Assembly (NCBI GenBank): GCA_014695345.1
Contig: JACJOC010000017.1
Location: 186,001 to 250,000 of the forward strand
Direction: 5' to 3'
Source: Cyanobacteria bacterium FACHB-471
Lineage (GTDB): Bacteria > Cyanobacteriota > Cyanobacteriia > Elainellales > Elainellaceae
DNA: 64,000 nucleotides
Shown here piece after piece: positions 35,002-44,266 of this stretch (positions within the stretch are counted from its first letter, which is position 1; every line of letters starts with the position of its first letter). The translations under genes were made by a program, and so were the position numbers. The notes under the pieces are model-generated. The model had not been told where the DNA came from, ran no database searches, and was given only the letters and a program-made list of their open reading frames with translations.

Positions 35002-35949
35002 ATGAATAGCTTTAGTCAGATTCGTGCAGGGTTAATCGGCTCTGTGCTAGTGACGCTTATTTCCTCGATTGCCATTAGTCGCGCCGCGTCTGCTGAAAAT
35101 TTAACTGTAGTCAGCTTTAATGTAGAGTCGGGAGGTTCTGACCCAGTCGTGATGGCGACTCAGCAGATGGCACCCCTGGACGGCGTGGATGTGTGGGGTC
35201 TGTCTGAGGTACAAAATGAAGCTTGGGTCAGTGCTTTAGAAACCGGAGCAGAAGCAGGAGAACAAGCTGACTTCGACTCAATCTTGGGTACAACGGGAGG
35301 TGGCGATCGCCTCGCCATTCTTTATAACAGCACTTTACTAGAAGAGGTTCGCCACGAAGAACTAGACGAACTCAATCTTGGCGGCAATGTTCGAGCCGCA
35401 CTAGTTGCCCAGTTTCGCCTGCGGCAAACAGGCGAGGAATTTCTGTTTGTGGTGAATCATCTCTATCGCAGTGAAACTGAGCTGCGCCATGAACAGTCCC
35501 GGCTACTCAACGCCTGGGTACAAGAACAGTCTCTTCCAGTCATTGCTGTTGGAGATTACAACTTTGACTTCAATGTGACAGACGGCGACCAGGGCGATCG
35601 CGATGCAGGATTTGATCTACTTACCCAAAACGAAGCTTTTGTGTGGATTCGCCCTAAGGATTTGATTGCAACTTTTTGCAGTACTAAATACAACAGCATC
35701 CTAGATTTTGTTTTTGTCGCCAATGCTGCTAAAACCTGGACGGTAGAGTCATCCGAGGTGCTGTTTGCTGATCCCACCTCAAACTATTGTCCTGATGACG
35801 AAATAACTAGCGATCACCGTCCTATTGAAGCAACGTTTCAACTACCATCCGATCAGGCAGATGGAGAAGCGAGTCTATCCCAGCCAGGAGGGTGGTTTCG
35901 ACAGGTGCTTCAGGCGATCGCTAGTCTAGTTAGAAGCTTGCAATCTTAA
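35002..35949 (+). CDS. Secreted endonuclease/exonuclease/phosphatase-fold protein
   Basis: A 315-residue exported hydrolase. A signal peptide (about 1-32, ending SRAASA) is followed by the EEP fold: SFNVESGG (Asn), LSEVQN (metal-binding Glu), VVNHLYRS (His), VGDYNFD (Asp/Asn), ILDFVFV (Asp) and SDHRPI (His, catalytic). All the usual catalytic residues are visible. The C-terminal ~40 residues are Gln/Ser-rich with a hydrophobic end (WFRQVLQAIASLVRSLQ), perhaps a membrane contact. It could be an extracellular nuclease or phosphodiesterase. The gene is alone, 133 bases after the ethylene-receptor-like kinase on the same strand. Confidence 0.9.
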   Translation: MNSFSQIRAGLIGSVLVTLISSIAISRAASAENLTVVSFNVESGGSDPVVMATQQMAPLDGVDVWGLSEVQNEAWVSALETGAEAGEQADFDSILGTTGGGDRLAILYNSTLLEEVRHEELDELNLGGNVRAALVAQFRLRQTGEEFLFVVNHLYRSETELRHEQSRLLNAWVQEQSLPVIAVGDYNFDFNVTDGDQGDRDAGFDLLTQNEAFVWIRPKDLIATFCSTKYNSILDFVFVANAAKTWTVESSEVLFADPTSNYCPDDEITSDHRPIEATFQLPSDQADGEASLSQPGGWFRQVLQAIASLVRSLQS

Positions 35950-35990
35950 GCTAGCATGGCTGAATGCGGACAGGATTTATGAAAGTTTGA

Positions 35991-36206
35991 TTAATCTACT
36001 GGAATCAAGTCAAACTCACGAATTTTGGGCTTGATTGAATCACCTGTATCTAGCTCCACGGTGTAGGAAGCGCCCCACAGGGTCGTCACATCCGGGCTAC
36101 GTACAACCACTCCCGTTCTGCCATTTAGGTGGTGAGGCTTAAGCAACCTGTTAATCTGAATTTTGACGCGATCGCCTGGCTTAAATCTTGGAGTATTCAT
36201 ATTCAA
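35991..36206 (-). CDS. Small SH3-like/KOW-type protein
   Basis: A 71-residue protein with FKPGDRVKIQINRLLK near the start, GRTGVVVRS in the middle and YTVELDTGDSIKPKIREFDLIPVD at the end, a pattern of beta strands typical of small SH3-like or KOW domains. No catalytic residue. A second in-frame Met two codons later could be the start. Function unknown. It points left, convergent with the EEP gene and divergent from the DUF3598 gene. Confidence 0.7.
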   Translation of the reverse strand: MNMNTPRFKPGDRVKIQINRLLKPHHLNGRTGVVVRSPDVTTLWGASYTVELDTGDSIKPKIREFDLIPVD

Positions 36207-36327
36207 CTCTTACTAAAAATCAAACAAGCTGTGAATCTCTATTAACGACTCAAGCTTCGCAAACATAGCAATCCATAGCCTCTGTCGCACGTCGACTTTC
36301 TTCTGCATCTTTAGAGGGTGATTCTCT

Positions 36328-37158
36328 ATGACCCAACCGACTCGTTCTCAATGGGATAATCTGCTTTGCAACCTAGGAGACTGGCGAGGCTCATTTACCC
36401 GACTCTCTCCTCAAGGAATCGTCAAAGAAGATATCCCAACCCAAGTCACACTGGAAGGCTTGAACCAAAATCAAACCGTTCGTCAGGTCATCCGGCATTT
36501 CTCGGAGACGGGTGAGGTGTCGCAGGAGAAGGTGTTGGAGTACAGTTCTCTTAACCGCAGCACACTATTCTTTGAAGACGGTGCTTTTTCGCAGGGGTCG
36601 ATACAGTTTGGACCATTTTCAGAATTTGGAGCAGAGCTAGGCTTCATTCGGGGCGATCGCCGTTTGCGTCTCGTGCAGCTTTTTGACACCCACAGCAGTC
36701 TCTCTAGCCTGACGCTAATTCGCGAACATCGGGCTGGCACGGAAGCAGCAGAACATCCTACTCTGACTGTCGAGCAGTTGATCGGTGAATGGCACGGGGA
36801 AGCGACAACACTTTATTCGGATTGGCGATCGCCCGACTGTTACGCCAGCCAGTTGATTGTGCAGAGAGAGGGCGATCGCTTACACCAAAAACTGATTGCC
36901 CCCAATTTAGAACTGAATTCAAGCGCACAAATTCAGCCAAACCTGCTGCTGTTTGACCAGGGAAGTTATCCCATACAGGTACTTTTGTTGCCTGACGGGG
37001 CTTCTTCTAATACACCGCTGGCAATTCCCAAAGGTAAACCCTTTTTCCTCGAAGCGGGATGGCTGGTTCAGCCTGGTTTACGTCAACGCTTAATTCGCAG
37101 CTATGACGCTCAAGGTGGCTGGGTTAGCTTGACTCTAGTCACAGAACACAAAACCTAA
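36328..37158 (+). CDS. DUF3598 family protein
   Basis: A 276-residue soluble cyanobacterial protein. The N-terminal half opens SQWDNLLCNLGDWRGSFTRLSPQG, followed by VTLEGLNQNQTVRQVIRHF and VLEYSSLNRSTLFFEDGAF. The second half repeats the pattern (LIGEWHGEATTLYSDWR, FFLEAGWLVQPGLRQRLIRSYD), so two lipocalin-like beta barrels are likely. This is the fold family also used by bilin lyases, but no lyase residue is assigned. The ATG at 36328 follows AGAGGG. The 3' end overlaps the convergent membrane-protein gene by 4 bases. Confidence 0.88.
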   Translation: MTQPTRSQWDNLLCNLGDWRGSFTRLSPQGIVKEDIPTQVTLEGLNQNQTVRQVIRHFSETGEVSQEKVLEYSSLNRSTLFFEDGAFSQGSIQFGPFSEFGAELGFIRGDRRLRLVQLFDTHSSLSSLTLIREHRAGTEAAEHPTLTVEQLIGEWHGEATTLYSDWRSPDCYASQLIVQREGDRLHQKLIAPNLELNSSAQIQPNLLLFDQGSYPIQVLLLPDGASSNTPLAIPKGKPFFLEAGWLVQPGLRQRLIRSYDAQGGWVSLTLVTEHKT

Positions 37159-37637
37159 ACCCTATTGCGTCGCTCCAGAGCAGCTTTGACGTTGGGTTTA
37201 CTTAGAAAAATAATAGTCAGAATAGGGTAAATCAAACCTACTAAGCCACCAACCACGCCGCCAACAATACCCCCTATGGCAGCCGGATCACTGGATGCAA
37301 GACCGCCAGAAAAGATTCCGACGATAAAAATCATGTTCAAAATGCCGATGGCGATCGCAATGTAGGCGTAAATAATTGAGCCTGACCTTGCCCAGGGCTT
37401 TTTCATCAGCAGTCCAATTCCCAGAATCAGCAACGCCAGAGCCATTAACGGAGCAAACCACGCGGAAGCCCTGAACCATCCGATAGTCGCCGAATTTGCT
37501 CCAAAGTTCTCAAAAAATTCAATTGATTGATCTAGACTGAGCAGTCCGAGCGGACTAGTAACCAGTCCAAAGCTACCAAATACGATATTTAAAATACCAA
37601 AGACTTTTACTGAACTTGGAACAGTTTGACCTTCCAT
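37155..37637 (-). CDS. Four-helix membrane protein of unknown function
   Basis: A 160-residue membrane protein with four hydrophobic segments (about 8-30, 53-75, 80-103, 120-145) and a basic C-terminus. The first segment is VFGILNIVFGSFGLVTSPLGLL, and a Gly-rich GGIVGGVVGGLVGLIYP stretch lies in the fourth. No catalytic motif or known name was recognised. Convergent overlap of 4 bases with DUF3598. Confidence 0.78.
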   Translation of the reverse strand: MEGQTVPSSVKVFGILNIVFGSFGLVTSPLGLLSLDQSIEFFENFGANSATIGWFRASAWFAPLMALALLILGIGLLMKKPWARSGSIIYAYIAIAIGILNMIFIVGIFSGGLASSDPAAIGGIVGGVVGGLVGLIYPILTIIFLSKPNVKAALERRNRV

Positions 37638-37792
37638 CGCTTCATCCCCTTTTGATGATCGACTTCAACATCAAACTGTAAAGCATTTAGCAATTTGAGC
37701 AAACATGATCCTAACTTCAGCAAAATAGCTGAGAAGAATAGGAGATGTCTGGTCCATTCTAGAAGTACGGTATCGTCTGGAACTCAAGCTGA

Positions 37793-38029
37793 ATGCGTCA
37801 GTCCTCTACCAAATCCCTACAGCAAAATCCTTTTCTCACCTATCGTGATCCTAAGACGGGACGCTGGCTGGTCGTCAAACCGCAGCAGCAGGTTAGCTTC
37901 TCTGACTACACAATATCAATCAAGTTTGATGCAGCCGTTGGAAAGGCAAAAGTTGTTCTTTTGAGATCTTCTGCAGATAACTTGTATCGGATTGCCAACG
38001 CAAAAATGTTGACTAGCTCTTCAGCATAA
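37793..38029 (+). CDS. Small protein gene running antisense into its neighbour (possibly truncated)
   Basis: The N-terminus LQQNPFLTYRDPKTGRWLVVKP resembles the conserved motif of small cyanobacterial proteins with xNPFxTYRDPxTGRWxVV. After about residue 38 the reading enters the 3' end of the left-pointing reductase gene (37906-39261), so the second half (SIKFDAAVGKAKVVLL and on) is an antisense reading of that gene. Either the gene has lost its own 3' part, or the protein is real with a recruited tail. Function unknown. Confidence 0.42.
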   Translation: MRQSSTKSLQQNPFLTYRDPKTGRWLVVKPQQQVSFSDYTISIKFDAAVGKAKVVLLRSSADNLYRIANAKMLTSSSA

Positions 38030-39261
38030 GATCCCAGCAGGTGCGCTCCGAGAATGCGATCGCTCCCTTCTTCGACCAACACCTTAAAGCCTGAGTAGGG
38101 TTCATTAATACGGCGTGAAAAGTACCAGTCTGAAGTATCCGGCTCATAGAGGGTCTTGAACTTCAAGCCTTGCTCTCTCGCCGCTTTTTCTTGTAAACCC
38201 ACCGACGCCAGTGTGGGGATGCTAAACACCATACTAGGAATTTCTGTGAAGTCAGGTTTGTGATGATTTCCCTGGAGCAAGTTATCAGCTACCACATGCC
38301 CTTCGATGCTAGACACAGGCGTCAAAGGCGGCGCACCACTCGCTGAAATATCACCGGCTGCATAAACCTGAGGATTTGAGATGCTCTGAAGGTAGTCGTT
38401 TACCGAAATGCCTTTTTTCTCATACTTAATCCCTGCCTTTTCTAAATCTAGGTCTTGAGTGGTGGGAACGCGTCCTGCTCCATGAACCACCATCTCCGTA
38501 TCAAAAGTTTCTTCACCTTGCTCTGTCTCGACCTGCACCACTAGGCGGTCTGCCTGCTTCTGGATGCCTTTGACTTGTGTATTGACTTGCAGATTTATAC
38601 CTAGATTCTGAGTTGCTTCAACAAGCCGCTCAACCAAATCTGGATCGAAGGGTTCCAGTGGTCTTGAGCCTTGATGCAAAATTCGCACCTGAGCGCCAGC
38701 CCGTGCTGCAATGTGGGCAAATTCCATTGAAATGTAGCCGCCTCCAATCATGGCAACTTGGCGGGGCAATGTTTCCAACTCTAGAAACTGGTCACTGTAG
38801 GTTAAATATTCTTCGCCTGAAATACCCAGGGGGGCAGGTTCTGCACCAGCGGCGATCGCCACATAGCGTCCGCTCAAGCGTTCGTCCCCAACCTGAACAG
38901 TTGTTTCATCTACAAACTTGGCAAGACCATGAAAGGTCTTGATCCCAGCATCGGTGTAGGTTTTCTCACGTTTTTGGGGAACGGGTTTAGTAAAAGTGCG
39001 TTTGAACTGCATAAGGTCCTGCCAATTAATCTGCAGGTCTGCTGAGGTTATGCCCTTGCCTTGCATCCGCTTTGCCCAATCGATCACCTCTGCGGCACCA
39101 CCTAACACTTTTTTGGCATCGCAACCTCTCAAGGCGCAAGTTCCACCAAAGGGACGAGAGTCGAGGATGGCAACGCTCCAACCTGCTGATCGGCACTTTT
39201 TGGCAATAATGGAACCCGCTGTTCCGGTGCCTATGACGATCAAGTCAAATTTTTGGGTCAT
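37906..39261 (-). CDS. Flavin disulfide reductase-family oxidoreductase
   Basis: A 451-residue relative of glutathione, mercuric and dihydrolipoamide reductases. FAD motif GTGTAGSIIAKKC near residue 12-24, the redox disulfide region GGTCALRGCDAKKVLGG (about 40-56, both Cys present), NAD(P) motif MIGGGYISMEFAHIAAR and the FAD-binding YAAGDISASGAPPLTPV. The C-terminus ends FAFPTAASNLIDIV instead of the HPTxxE of classical members, so the catalytic His-Glu pair is missing. The substrate is therefore probably not lipoamide, glutathione or mercury. It is not in an operon. Confidence 0.92.
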   Translation of the reverse strand: MTQKFDLIVIGTGTAGSIIAKKCRSAGWSVAILDSRPFGGTCALRGCDAKKVLGGAAEVIDWAKRMQGKGITSADLQINWQDLMQFKRTFTKPVPQKREKTYTDAGIKTFHGLAKFVDETTVQVGDERLSGRYVAIAAGAEPAPLGISGEEYLTYSDQFLELETLPRQVAMIGGGYISMEFAHIAARAGAQVRILHQGSRPLEPFDPDLVERLVEATQNLGINLQVNTQVKGIQKQADRLVVQVETEQGEETFDTEMVVHGAGRVPTTQDLDLEKAGIKYEKKGISVNDYLQSISNPQVYAAGDISASGAPPLTPVSSIEGHVVADNLLQGNHHKPDFTEIPSMVFSIPTLASVGLQEKAAREQGLKFKTLYEPDTSDWYFSRRINEPYSGFKVLVEEGSDRILGAHLLGSYAEELVNIFALAIRYKLSAEDLKRTTFAFPTAASNLIDIV

Positions 39262-39408
39262 CTAAAATGCCTTTTCTGTCGATTCGATTTACTGCTACAG
39301 CGGCTAACGTTTTATCTGCCGCAGGCTGTAACTCTTTCAAAATAGGCATGAATAGCGAGGCGATCGCTCTGTCAAGAGTAGTACATTCAGCAAATCACCT
39401 TCAGCCTG

Positions 39409-41235
39409 TTAGTGCCAAAGTCTGATGCTTCTATCCTTGCTGCTACTAATCAAGGTTTTCCCATCGGGGCTAAAGTCCAACGAGATCACCCAATCTGAGT
39501 GTCCAGCTAGCGTATTCACGAGTTCCCCAGTTTGCAAGTCCCATACGCGAACTGTTTTGTCGAGACTGCCACTGGCGGCCGTTTTTCCAGAAGGGCTAAC
39601 GGCAACGGCAACAACTTGTTCTGAATGACCGGATAGCGTCTTGGTGAGTTCTCCGGTTTGATAGTCCCAGATTTTGACGGTTTGATCCCAGCTACCGCTG
39701 ATCAAGGTTTTACCATCAGGGCTGAGGTCGATCGATCTGACAGCGTTGGCGTGTCCCTTGAGGGTGCGTAGTTCTTTCCCGGTTTGCAAGTCCCAAACCT
39801 TGATACTTTTATCGCTGCTGCTGCTGGCAAAAGTGCGGTTGTCGGGGGCGATCGCCACTGACCAAACCGACTCTGAATGACCAGTGACCGTATGTTGCAG
39901 TTCGCAATCTTGCAAGTCCCAAATTTTGACTGTGCCATCGTAGTCACCGGTAACAAACCTACTGCCATCGGGACTAATCGCAATCGTCCACACTGGACTC
40001 AGGTGACCTAAAAGCGTTCCACGCAGCTCACCAGTTTGTAAATTCCAAATTTTGATGGTTCCGTCCCCACCACTGCTAATCAGCGTTTGATTATCGGGGC
40101 TAATAGCAACTGCTCGAATCGCATCTGAGTGTCCTGAAAAAGAGCGGAGAACTTCACCGCTGTAAACATCCAAAAGCTTAATATTGCTGTCATAACTGCC
40201 ACTTACCAAGGTTTGACCATTAGGACTAACAGCAACTGCCCAGATAGTATCTGAAGTTTGACTCAGGAAGTTTGTCAAGGAGAAATCGGGCTCTGGAAAT
40301 GCTTCCTGTGACTCAATTGGAGCAGGGGACACCGAAAGCGGTAGCCCGTAATAATAAGCTCCAAGTGCCAAACCCAGTAGAACCCCAGCGCCAAACATCA
40401 GCAGTGGGGAGCGATGCCGTCTAGGGCTTCGAGGCGAAATTTCTGCTTCTTCAATCGGCTTTGCCCAAGGAAGTAACGGTAGCTGAGCAATATCAGTTAC
40501 CGTTACTTCCTTAGCAAGAATGAGCTGTAAATCGCCTGCTGTTGAGACGGTTGAACTCTGTAACGCTGGCTGGAGGTGATGCTGAACCTCTTGCTCTGAG
40601 GGAGGCAACTCAACAGCCGGTAATACTGCTGAGGAAACGGTGTTTTGCAGTCCTGGCAACGCTATCACGATGCTCAGATTCTCCGCACCCTCAAGGTCGG
40701 GAATAGAAATGTTGGGCAAGGAGTGTAACAACTCAGCTAGCTCTGCTGAACTGAATTCTCCCTGTTCGGGACGGCGTTCCTGTTGGTGGTTTTGCAAGTA
40801 AACATACTCTGCCTCTACTTTATGAAGCTGAGTAGCAGCATTAATTTTCAAATTCTTCAGGCAAGCCCCAGTCCACCGAGTAGCAGTAAAGTCAGCTCCT
40901 TCTGCCTGGGCCTTGGTCAAATCGGCATGAGTAAAGTCAGCTTCGCTAAATTTAGCATCACTTAAATCTGCACTCGCGAGATTTGCACCTTGCAGATTTG
41001 CTCCGTTAGCATACGCAGCACTCAGGTTTGCTCCAGATAAGTTTGCACCTTTCAGATTTGCCCCAATTAAGCAGGCGCGACTGAGGTTAGCATCACTCAG
41101 GTCAGCTTTACTTAAATCTGCCTCAAAAAAGTATGCTCTGTTGAAATCTGGTTTAACCGCAGGGTTTTCCTTTCTCCAGCGGTTCCAAACTTCTATTCCT
41201 TGCTCAATCAACTTGAGGTAGTCGTTATCCGCCAC
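39409..41235 (-). CDS. Pentapeptide-repeat / TM / WD40 protein
   Basis: A 608-residue protein in three parts. The N-terminal DNDYLKLIEQGIEVWNRWR segment precedes pentapeptide repeats (about 35-110; ADLSKADLSDANLSR). A low-complexity middle follows, then one membrane segment (about 290-312; LLMFGAGVLLGLALGAYYYGL), and a C-terminal seven-blade WD40 propeller with GHSDAIRAVAISPDNQ-type units. The propeller would face the opposite side of the membrane to the pentapeptides. I place the start at the GTG at 41235, which has a perfect AAGGAGGT site; an ATG at 41271 would bury it. Function unknown; protein-protein scaffolding is likely. Confidence 0.9.
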   Translation of the reverse strand: MADNDYLKLIEQGIEVWNRWRKENPAVKPDFNRAYFFEADLSKADLSDANLSRACLIGANLKGANLSGANLSAAYANGANLQGANLASADLSDAKFSEADFTHADLTKAQAEGADFTATRWTGACLKNLKINAATQLHKVEAEYVYLQNHQQERRPEQGEFSSAELAELLHSLPNISIPDLEGAENLSIVIALPGLQNTVSSAVLPAVELPPSEQEVQHHLQPALQSSTVSTAGDLQLILAKEVTVTDIAQLPLLPWAKPIEEAEISPRSPRRHRSPLLMFGAGVLLGLALGAYYYGLPLSVSPAPIESQEAFPEPDFSLTNFLSQTSDTIWAVAVSPNGQTLVSGSYDSNIKLLDVYSGEVLRSFSGHSDAIRAVAISPDNQTLISSGGDGTIKIWNLQTGELRGTLLGHLSPVWTIAISPDGSRFVTGDYDGTVKIWDLQDCELQHTVTGHSESVWSVAIAPDNRTFASSSSDKSIKVWDLQTGKELRTLKGHANAVRSIDLSPDGKTLISGSWDQTVKIWDYQTGELTKTLSGHSEQVVAVAVSPSGKTAASGSLDKTVRVWDLQTGELVNTLAGHSDWVISLDFSPDGKTLISSSKDRSIRLWH

Positions 41236-41783
41236 AGTACGCACCTCCTTAGAAAGCGAAAGCAAAGGCATTGCACAGAAGCATTACGCAACTGGCAGCC
41301 CTAAGGATTCACAATTTGGACAATTAGTAGATGCTGGATGATAGACGTAACCGCTCTGATGGTTGTTCAGTCTGCTTGTTATTCTCTGCTAAATGGCAAG
41401 CTAATGCCAACCCTTACATCAAGTAAAGCAAACATTACAGGAAGTGTTTAACCTTGAGTCAAACCCCAAGGTTGAGGGGCGAAAGCAAATAACGAGTTTT
41501 TACATCAAGGATTGGAGTAGGGCTAGGACCTGATATGACAAACAGCGATATTTTGAGAAACTCCGCTGTCTACTACCTTTTTCAAAACTGTTTCTTCAAC
41601 GGACAGCTTTAGAGAAGATTGATATTAAATACTTTATGTAAAGGAAAAAGCCTAATCTCTGAGCCAGCAACGCTTTGGGCATTACACATTAGAAATTAGG
41701 CTTTTAAGGTGAGGTGTGAAAAGTGTAGTCTAAGACGACTTAGCAACCTTTTGTGCTAATCAGCAAAGCTAAAGTTTTTCTGT
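41236..41783. other. Intergenic gap between pentapeptide/WD40 gene and csbD
   Basis: About 550 bases. The first part contains the ribosome site and leader of the WD40 gene (upstream on the minus strand). No gene is visible. A hairpin at 41646-41705 lies near the csbD stop (separate entry), and a short inverted repeat AACCTTG/AAGGTT occurs near 41450-41472. Confidence 0.5.
41646..41705 (-). terminator. Hairpin downstream of csbD
   Basis: Fifteen-base arms (41646-41660 and 41691-41705) pair with one mismatch around a 30-base loop. On the minus strand the second arm ends in CTTTT, about 80 bases after the csbD stop. Likely a terminator. Confidence 0.55.
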
Positions 41784-41972
41784 CTAAGCTCTGTCGATTA
41801 TGTCTTTTGCTGCATCTTTAACATCCTCTACAGCATGCATTGCTGCTGCTTGGCTTTGCTTATCTTGACCCTCAACTTTATCTCTGGGATTACCGGTTAC
41901 ATCACCGGTTGCTTCCTGGATTTTACCTTCAACATTTTTTGCAATCGCTTTTGCTCTATCTTCAATACTCAT
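41784..41972 (-). CDS. CsbD family stress protein
   Basis: A 62-residue, highly charged protein with the CsbD pattern: RAKAIAKNVEGKIQEATGDVTGNPRDKVEGQ and a C-terminal AAKDII. CsbD proteins are small, helical, general stress proteins of unknown action in many bacteria. A GGAG site lies 7 bases ahead of ATG in the minus strand (AAAGGAGTAC). The gene is alone. Confidence 0.93.
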   Translation of the reverse strand: MSIEDRAKAIAKNVEGKIQEATGDVTGNPRDKVEGQDKQSQAAAMHAVEDVKDAAKDIIDRA

Positions 41973-42193
41973 GTTTGTACTCCTTTATAAATGATGTAAA
42001 GTTAACCTTTCGATTTGAAGAATAACACTTTGAATAATAGAGACACATCGTTCCCCAGGCAGACTGGCTACATCTCCCTAGAGATGTATTTCTAAAAACT
42101 CTAATGTCTGCCTGTCAAATGATATCAATTGATACTAATTCTCTTCGCTCTTCAAAACATGTAGTTTCACGTAGAAACGCTATGAACAAAAAT

Positions 42194-42209
42194 GGGGGCA
42201 TAAGCCCCC
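42194..42209 (-). terminator. Rho-independent terminator of the sugar transferase gene
   Basis: GGGGGC / GCCCCC arms (42194-42199 / 42204-42209) with a 4-base ATAA loop. On the minus strand they are followed by ATTTTTGTTC. It is 64 bases after the stop of the sugar transferase gene. Confidence 0.88.
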
Positions 42210-42272
42210 GTAACAATCTACTTATGCACAATACAAATTTGCTGCCTATTAGAGAGACGAACTTAAACTTAT

Positions 42273-42947
42273 TTAGAATGCTCCTACCCTCGCGAAAACC
42301 ACGTAGAGAGTTCTAAAGATCACGAACAGGTCATAAAGGGGAGTCCAACGGCTCTGGTAGCGCAGATCCAAATCTACAATCTGCTCAAAATCTTCGATGG
42401 CAGAGCGACCATTGACTTGCCATTCGCCGGTAATTCCGGGCTTGACATTCAGGCGTTGCCAGTGGTGATCGCTATATTGAGATACTTCATCAATGGTGGG
42501 AGGACGAGTTCCAACCAAGCTCATGTCACCCATCAGCACATTCCAGAACTGGGGCAGTTCGTCCAGGCTGGTTTTACGTAGAAACTTACCTACTCTGGTA
42601 ATGCGAGGGTCTTGACGATTTTTGAAGATTAGCCCTTTTGCCTCATTCTTAATCTGCGCCTTTAGCTCGTCTGCATTCGTGACCATTGAGCGAAACTTCA
42701 CTAGGTGAAACACCTGCCCTTGTAGACCGCAACGCTTCTGGACAAAAAAGATGGGGCCAGGATTGTCGAGTTTGATGGCGATCGCGATGGGTACAAAGAC
42801 GATGGCTAGAACCAATAACCCAATAAGACTTCCACCAATGTCGAGTATCCGCTTGAAGTTAGAGGTTACAGAAGGGTGAAGAGAACTGAGCTTTAACGCT
42901 TGGGATTGAGAGGAATCGGCGATCGTAGGTGAAAGTGTAGATTGCAT
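42273..42947 (-). CDS. Undecaprenyl-phosphate sugar phosphotransferase (EPS priming)
   Basis: A 224-residue bacterial sugar transferase domain without the large N-terminal membrane region of WcaJ-type proteins. One N-terminal membrane segment (about 36-60; [26 protein letters not shown]) precedes the catalytic domain with [54 protein letters not shown] and [14 protein letters not shown]. It should move a sugar-1-phosphate onto undecaprenyl phosphate to start a repeat unit. It is the first gene of the EPS locus, facing away from the main operon, and ends at a clear terminator. Confidence 0.93.
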   Translation of the reverse strand: MQSTLSPTIADSSQSQALKLSSLHPSVTSNFKRILDIGGSLIGLLVLAIVFVPIAIAIKLDNPGPIFFVQKRCGLQGQVFHLVKFRSMVTNADELKAQIKNEAKGLIFKNRQDPRITRVGKFLRKTSLDELPQFWNVLMGDMSLVGTRPPTIDEVSQYSDHHWQRLNVKPGITGEWQVNGRSAIEDFEQIVDLDLRYQSRWTPLYDLFVIFRTLYVVFARVGAF

Positions 42948-44266
42948 AGTTTATTTCCTTGCTATCGCTGTCGTATTGAGATAAAGCGTGTATTCACTCA
43001 GGTTTAATTACCTAAACATATATTCACTTCTTGAAGACAAAACAGTTTCCAAGACGACTTATCCAAAACTTTATTGCGGGATCAGTATTTTCCAGCTTGT
43101 TTAAATTATTTATAAAGTGGAAGAAAAACTGTTGTTTCACTTCCTTTAGGTAGATGCTGCTGAGAATGAAGTAGGCAGATGAAACAGCTTTCCTTTTGCA
43201 CAAAAAAGCGTTAATCAGGAATACAAACTCTATCAAGCCGTCTTCTATCTATAGATATAGATTAGAAGAACTCGGGTCTTCCAATGCTCAGCGTGAAGAC
43301 GATTAAGATGCTATTTGAGCTGTTTGTAGAAGCCTAGCAAATTGCTGTAAGTTCCTCCCAACAGGCATTTGAGCATCTCAGACCTTCTACGGGCAGTCCT
43401 AGAAGCAATGCTGTTTCAGTTCAGACTGGAAAATTATATAGGGCGATCGTCTACAATCTATCCAAAGGTAGAAGCGAGAAAAAAAATTAGCTTCTCGAGT
43501 TAGCTTCATCGTGTTAACTTCCTGTTCTTGTAATCTTTGAAACAAGGAAAACAGTCTAAATTACAAGGATTTACGGAAGTATTATCAGAAGAATCGGGAA
43601 TTATTTTCAAGTCAACTAAAGTTGATCACATTCCACCCTCCGTATACGTAGTATTAATCTGTAAAGGTAATATGAGTGTTCGGTGAAGTTGCGCAGAATC
43701 GTTGATCTAGTAATAAAAACTGTGCGATATTTCTTCGCATGTCCTCTTAATACCTTGCGTAGATACACTTAATTAGTGATTACTCCACAACTGGTTTCAA
43801 AACAAATTCTTGATTTGAGCAGTTCTAACCTGGAGCAAGCAAAGTTACTAGAGTGTTCTCTACATATGTGCAAAGGCAAATTAAGAGCACATCACGCTGA
43901 ACTCAAGAGTTTTTAGGACTCATGATCTTGTCCCCCGATAACTTCTAACTAAAAGTTTCCAGAATCTTCTTCACCAAACTCTAAGCGGTCAAGAGGCAAG
44001 GACAAGGGCGACATTACCATCTCATGACTCCTCCCAATAGCATAGGCTTTTCTCAAACTGCTGCCTTGAAGAAATTTGATTCAGATGAATCGCTCTTTTA
44101 GGCTACGTTCAGGAGTTTCCAGAGTCTTCATTCTGCGATAGTGATGATTGCTTGAGAGAACTGTAAGTTCTCATAGGCTATCTCGTGCTGCAAGTTAAAG
44201 CTTTGCCTCAGCTATCGTGAAAGATCAAATTAGTCAGCAGTTGAAGTTATTCAAGTAGAAAAGAAC
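42948..44266. other. 1.3-kb non-coding region at the head of the EPS operon
   Basis: A/T-rich DNA separates the left-pointing sugar transferase from the right-pointing EPS genes. A short open reading at 43024-43236 (minus) has no family match and is not accepted. An imperfect inverted repeat lies at 43241-43269 (TCTTCTA / TAGAAGA). CCTCCGTATACGTAG at about 43637-43651 contains a GTATAC palindrome. The region is much longer than needed for two promoters and may be regulatory or hold an eroded gene. Confidence 0.55.

Noticed and set aside
41840-42025. Plus-strand reading opposite csbD
   Set aside because: It is the antisense of a clear CsbD gene, with Leu/Tyr-rich composition.
42104-42316. Plus-strand 70-codon reading across the sugar transferase terminator
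   Set aside because: It spans the G/C hairpin terminator and has no ribosome site or family match.
43024-43236. 70-codon reading on the minus strand in the EPS head region
   Set aside because: Hydrophobic/basic composition typical of random A/T-rich DNA, no ribosome site, no family resemblance and no repeats of other genes.
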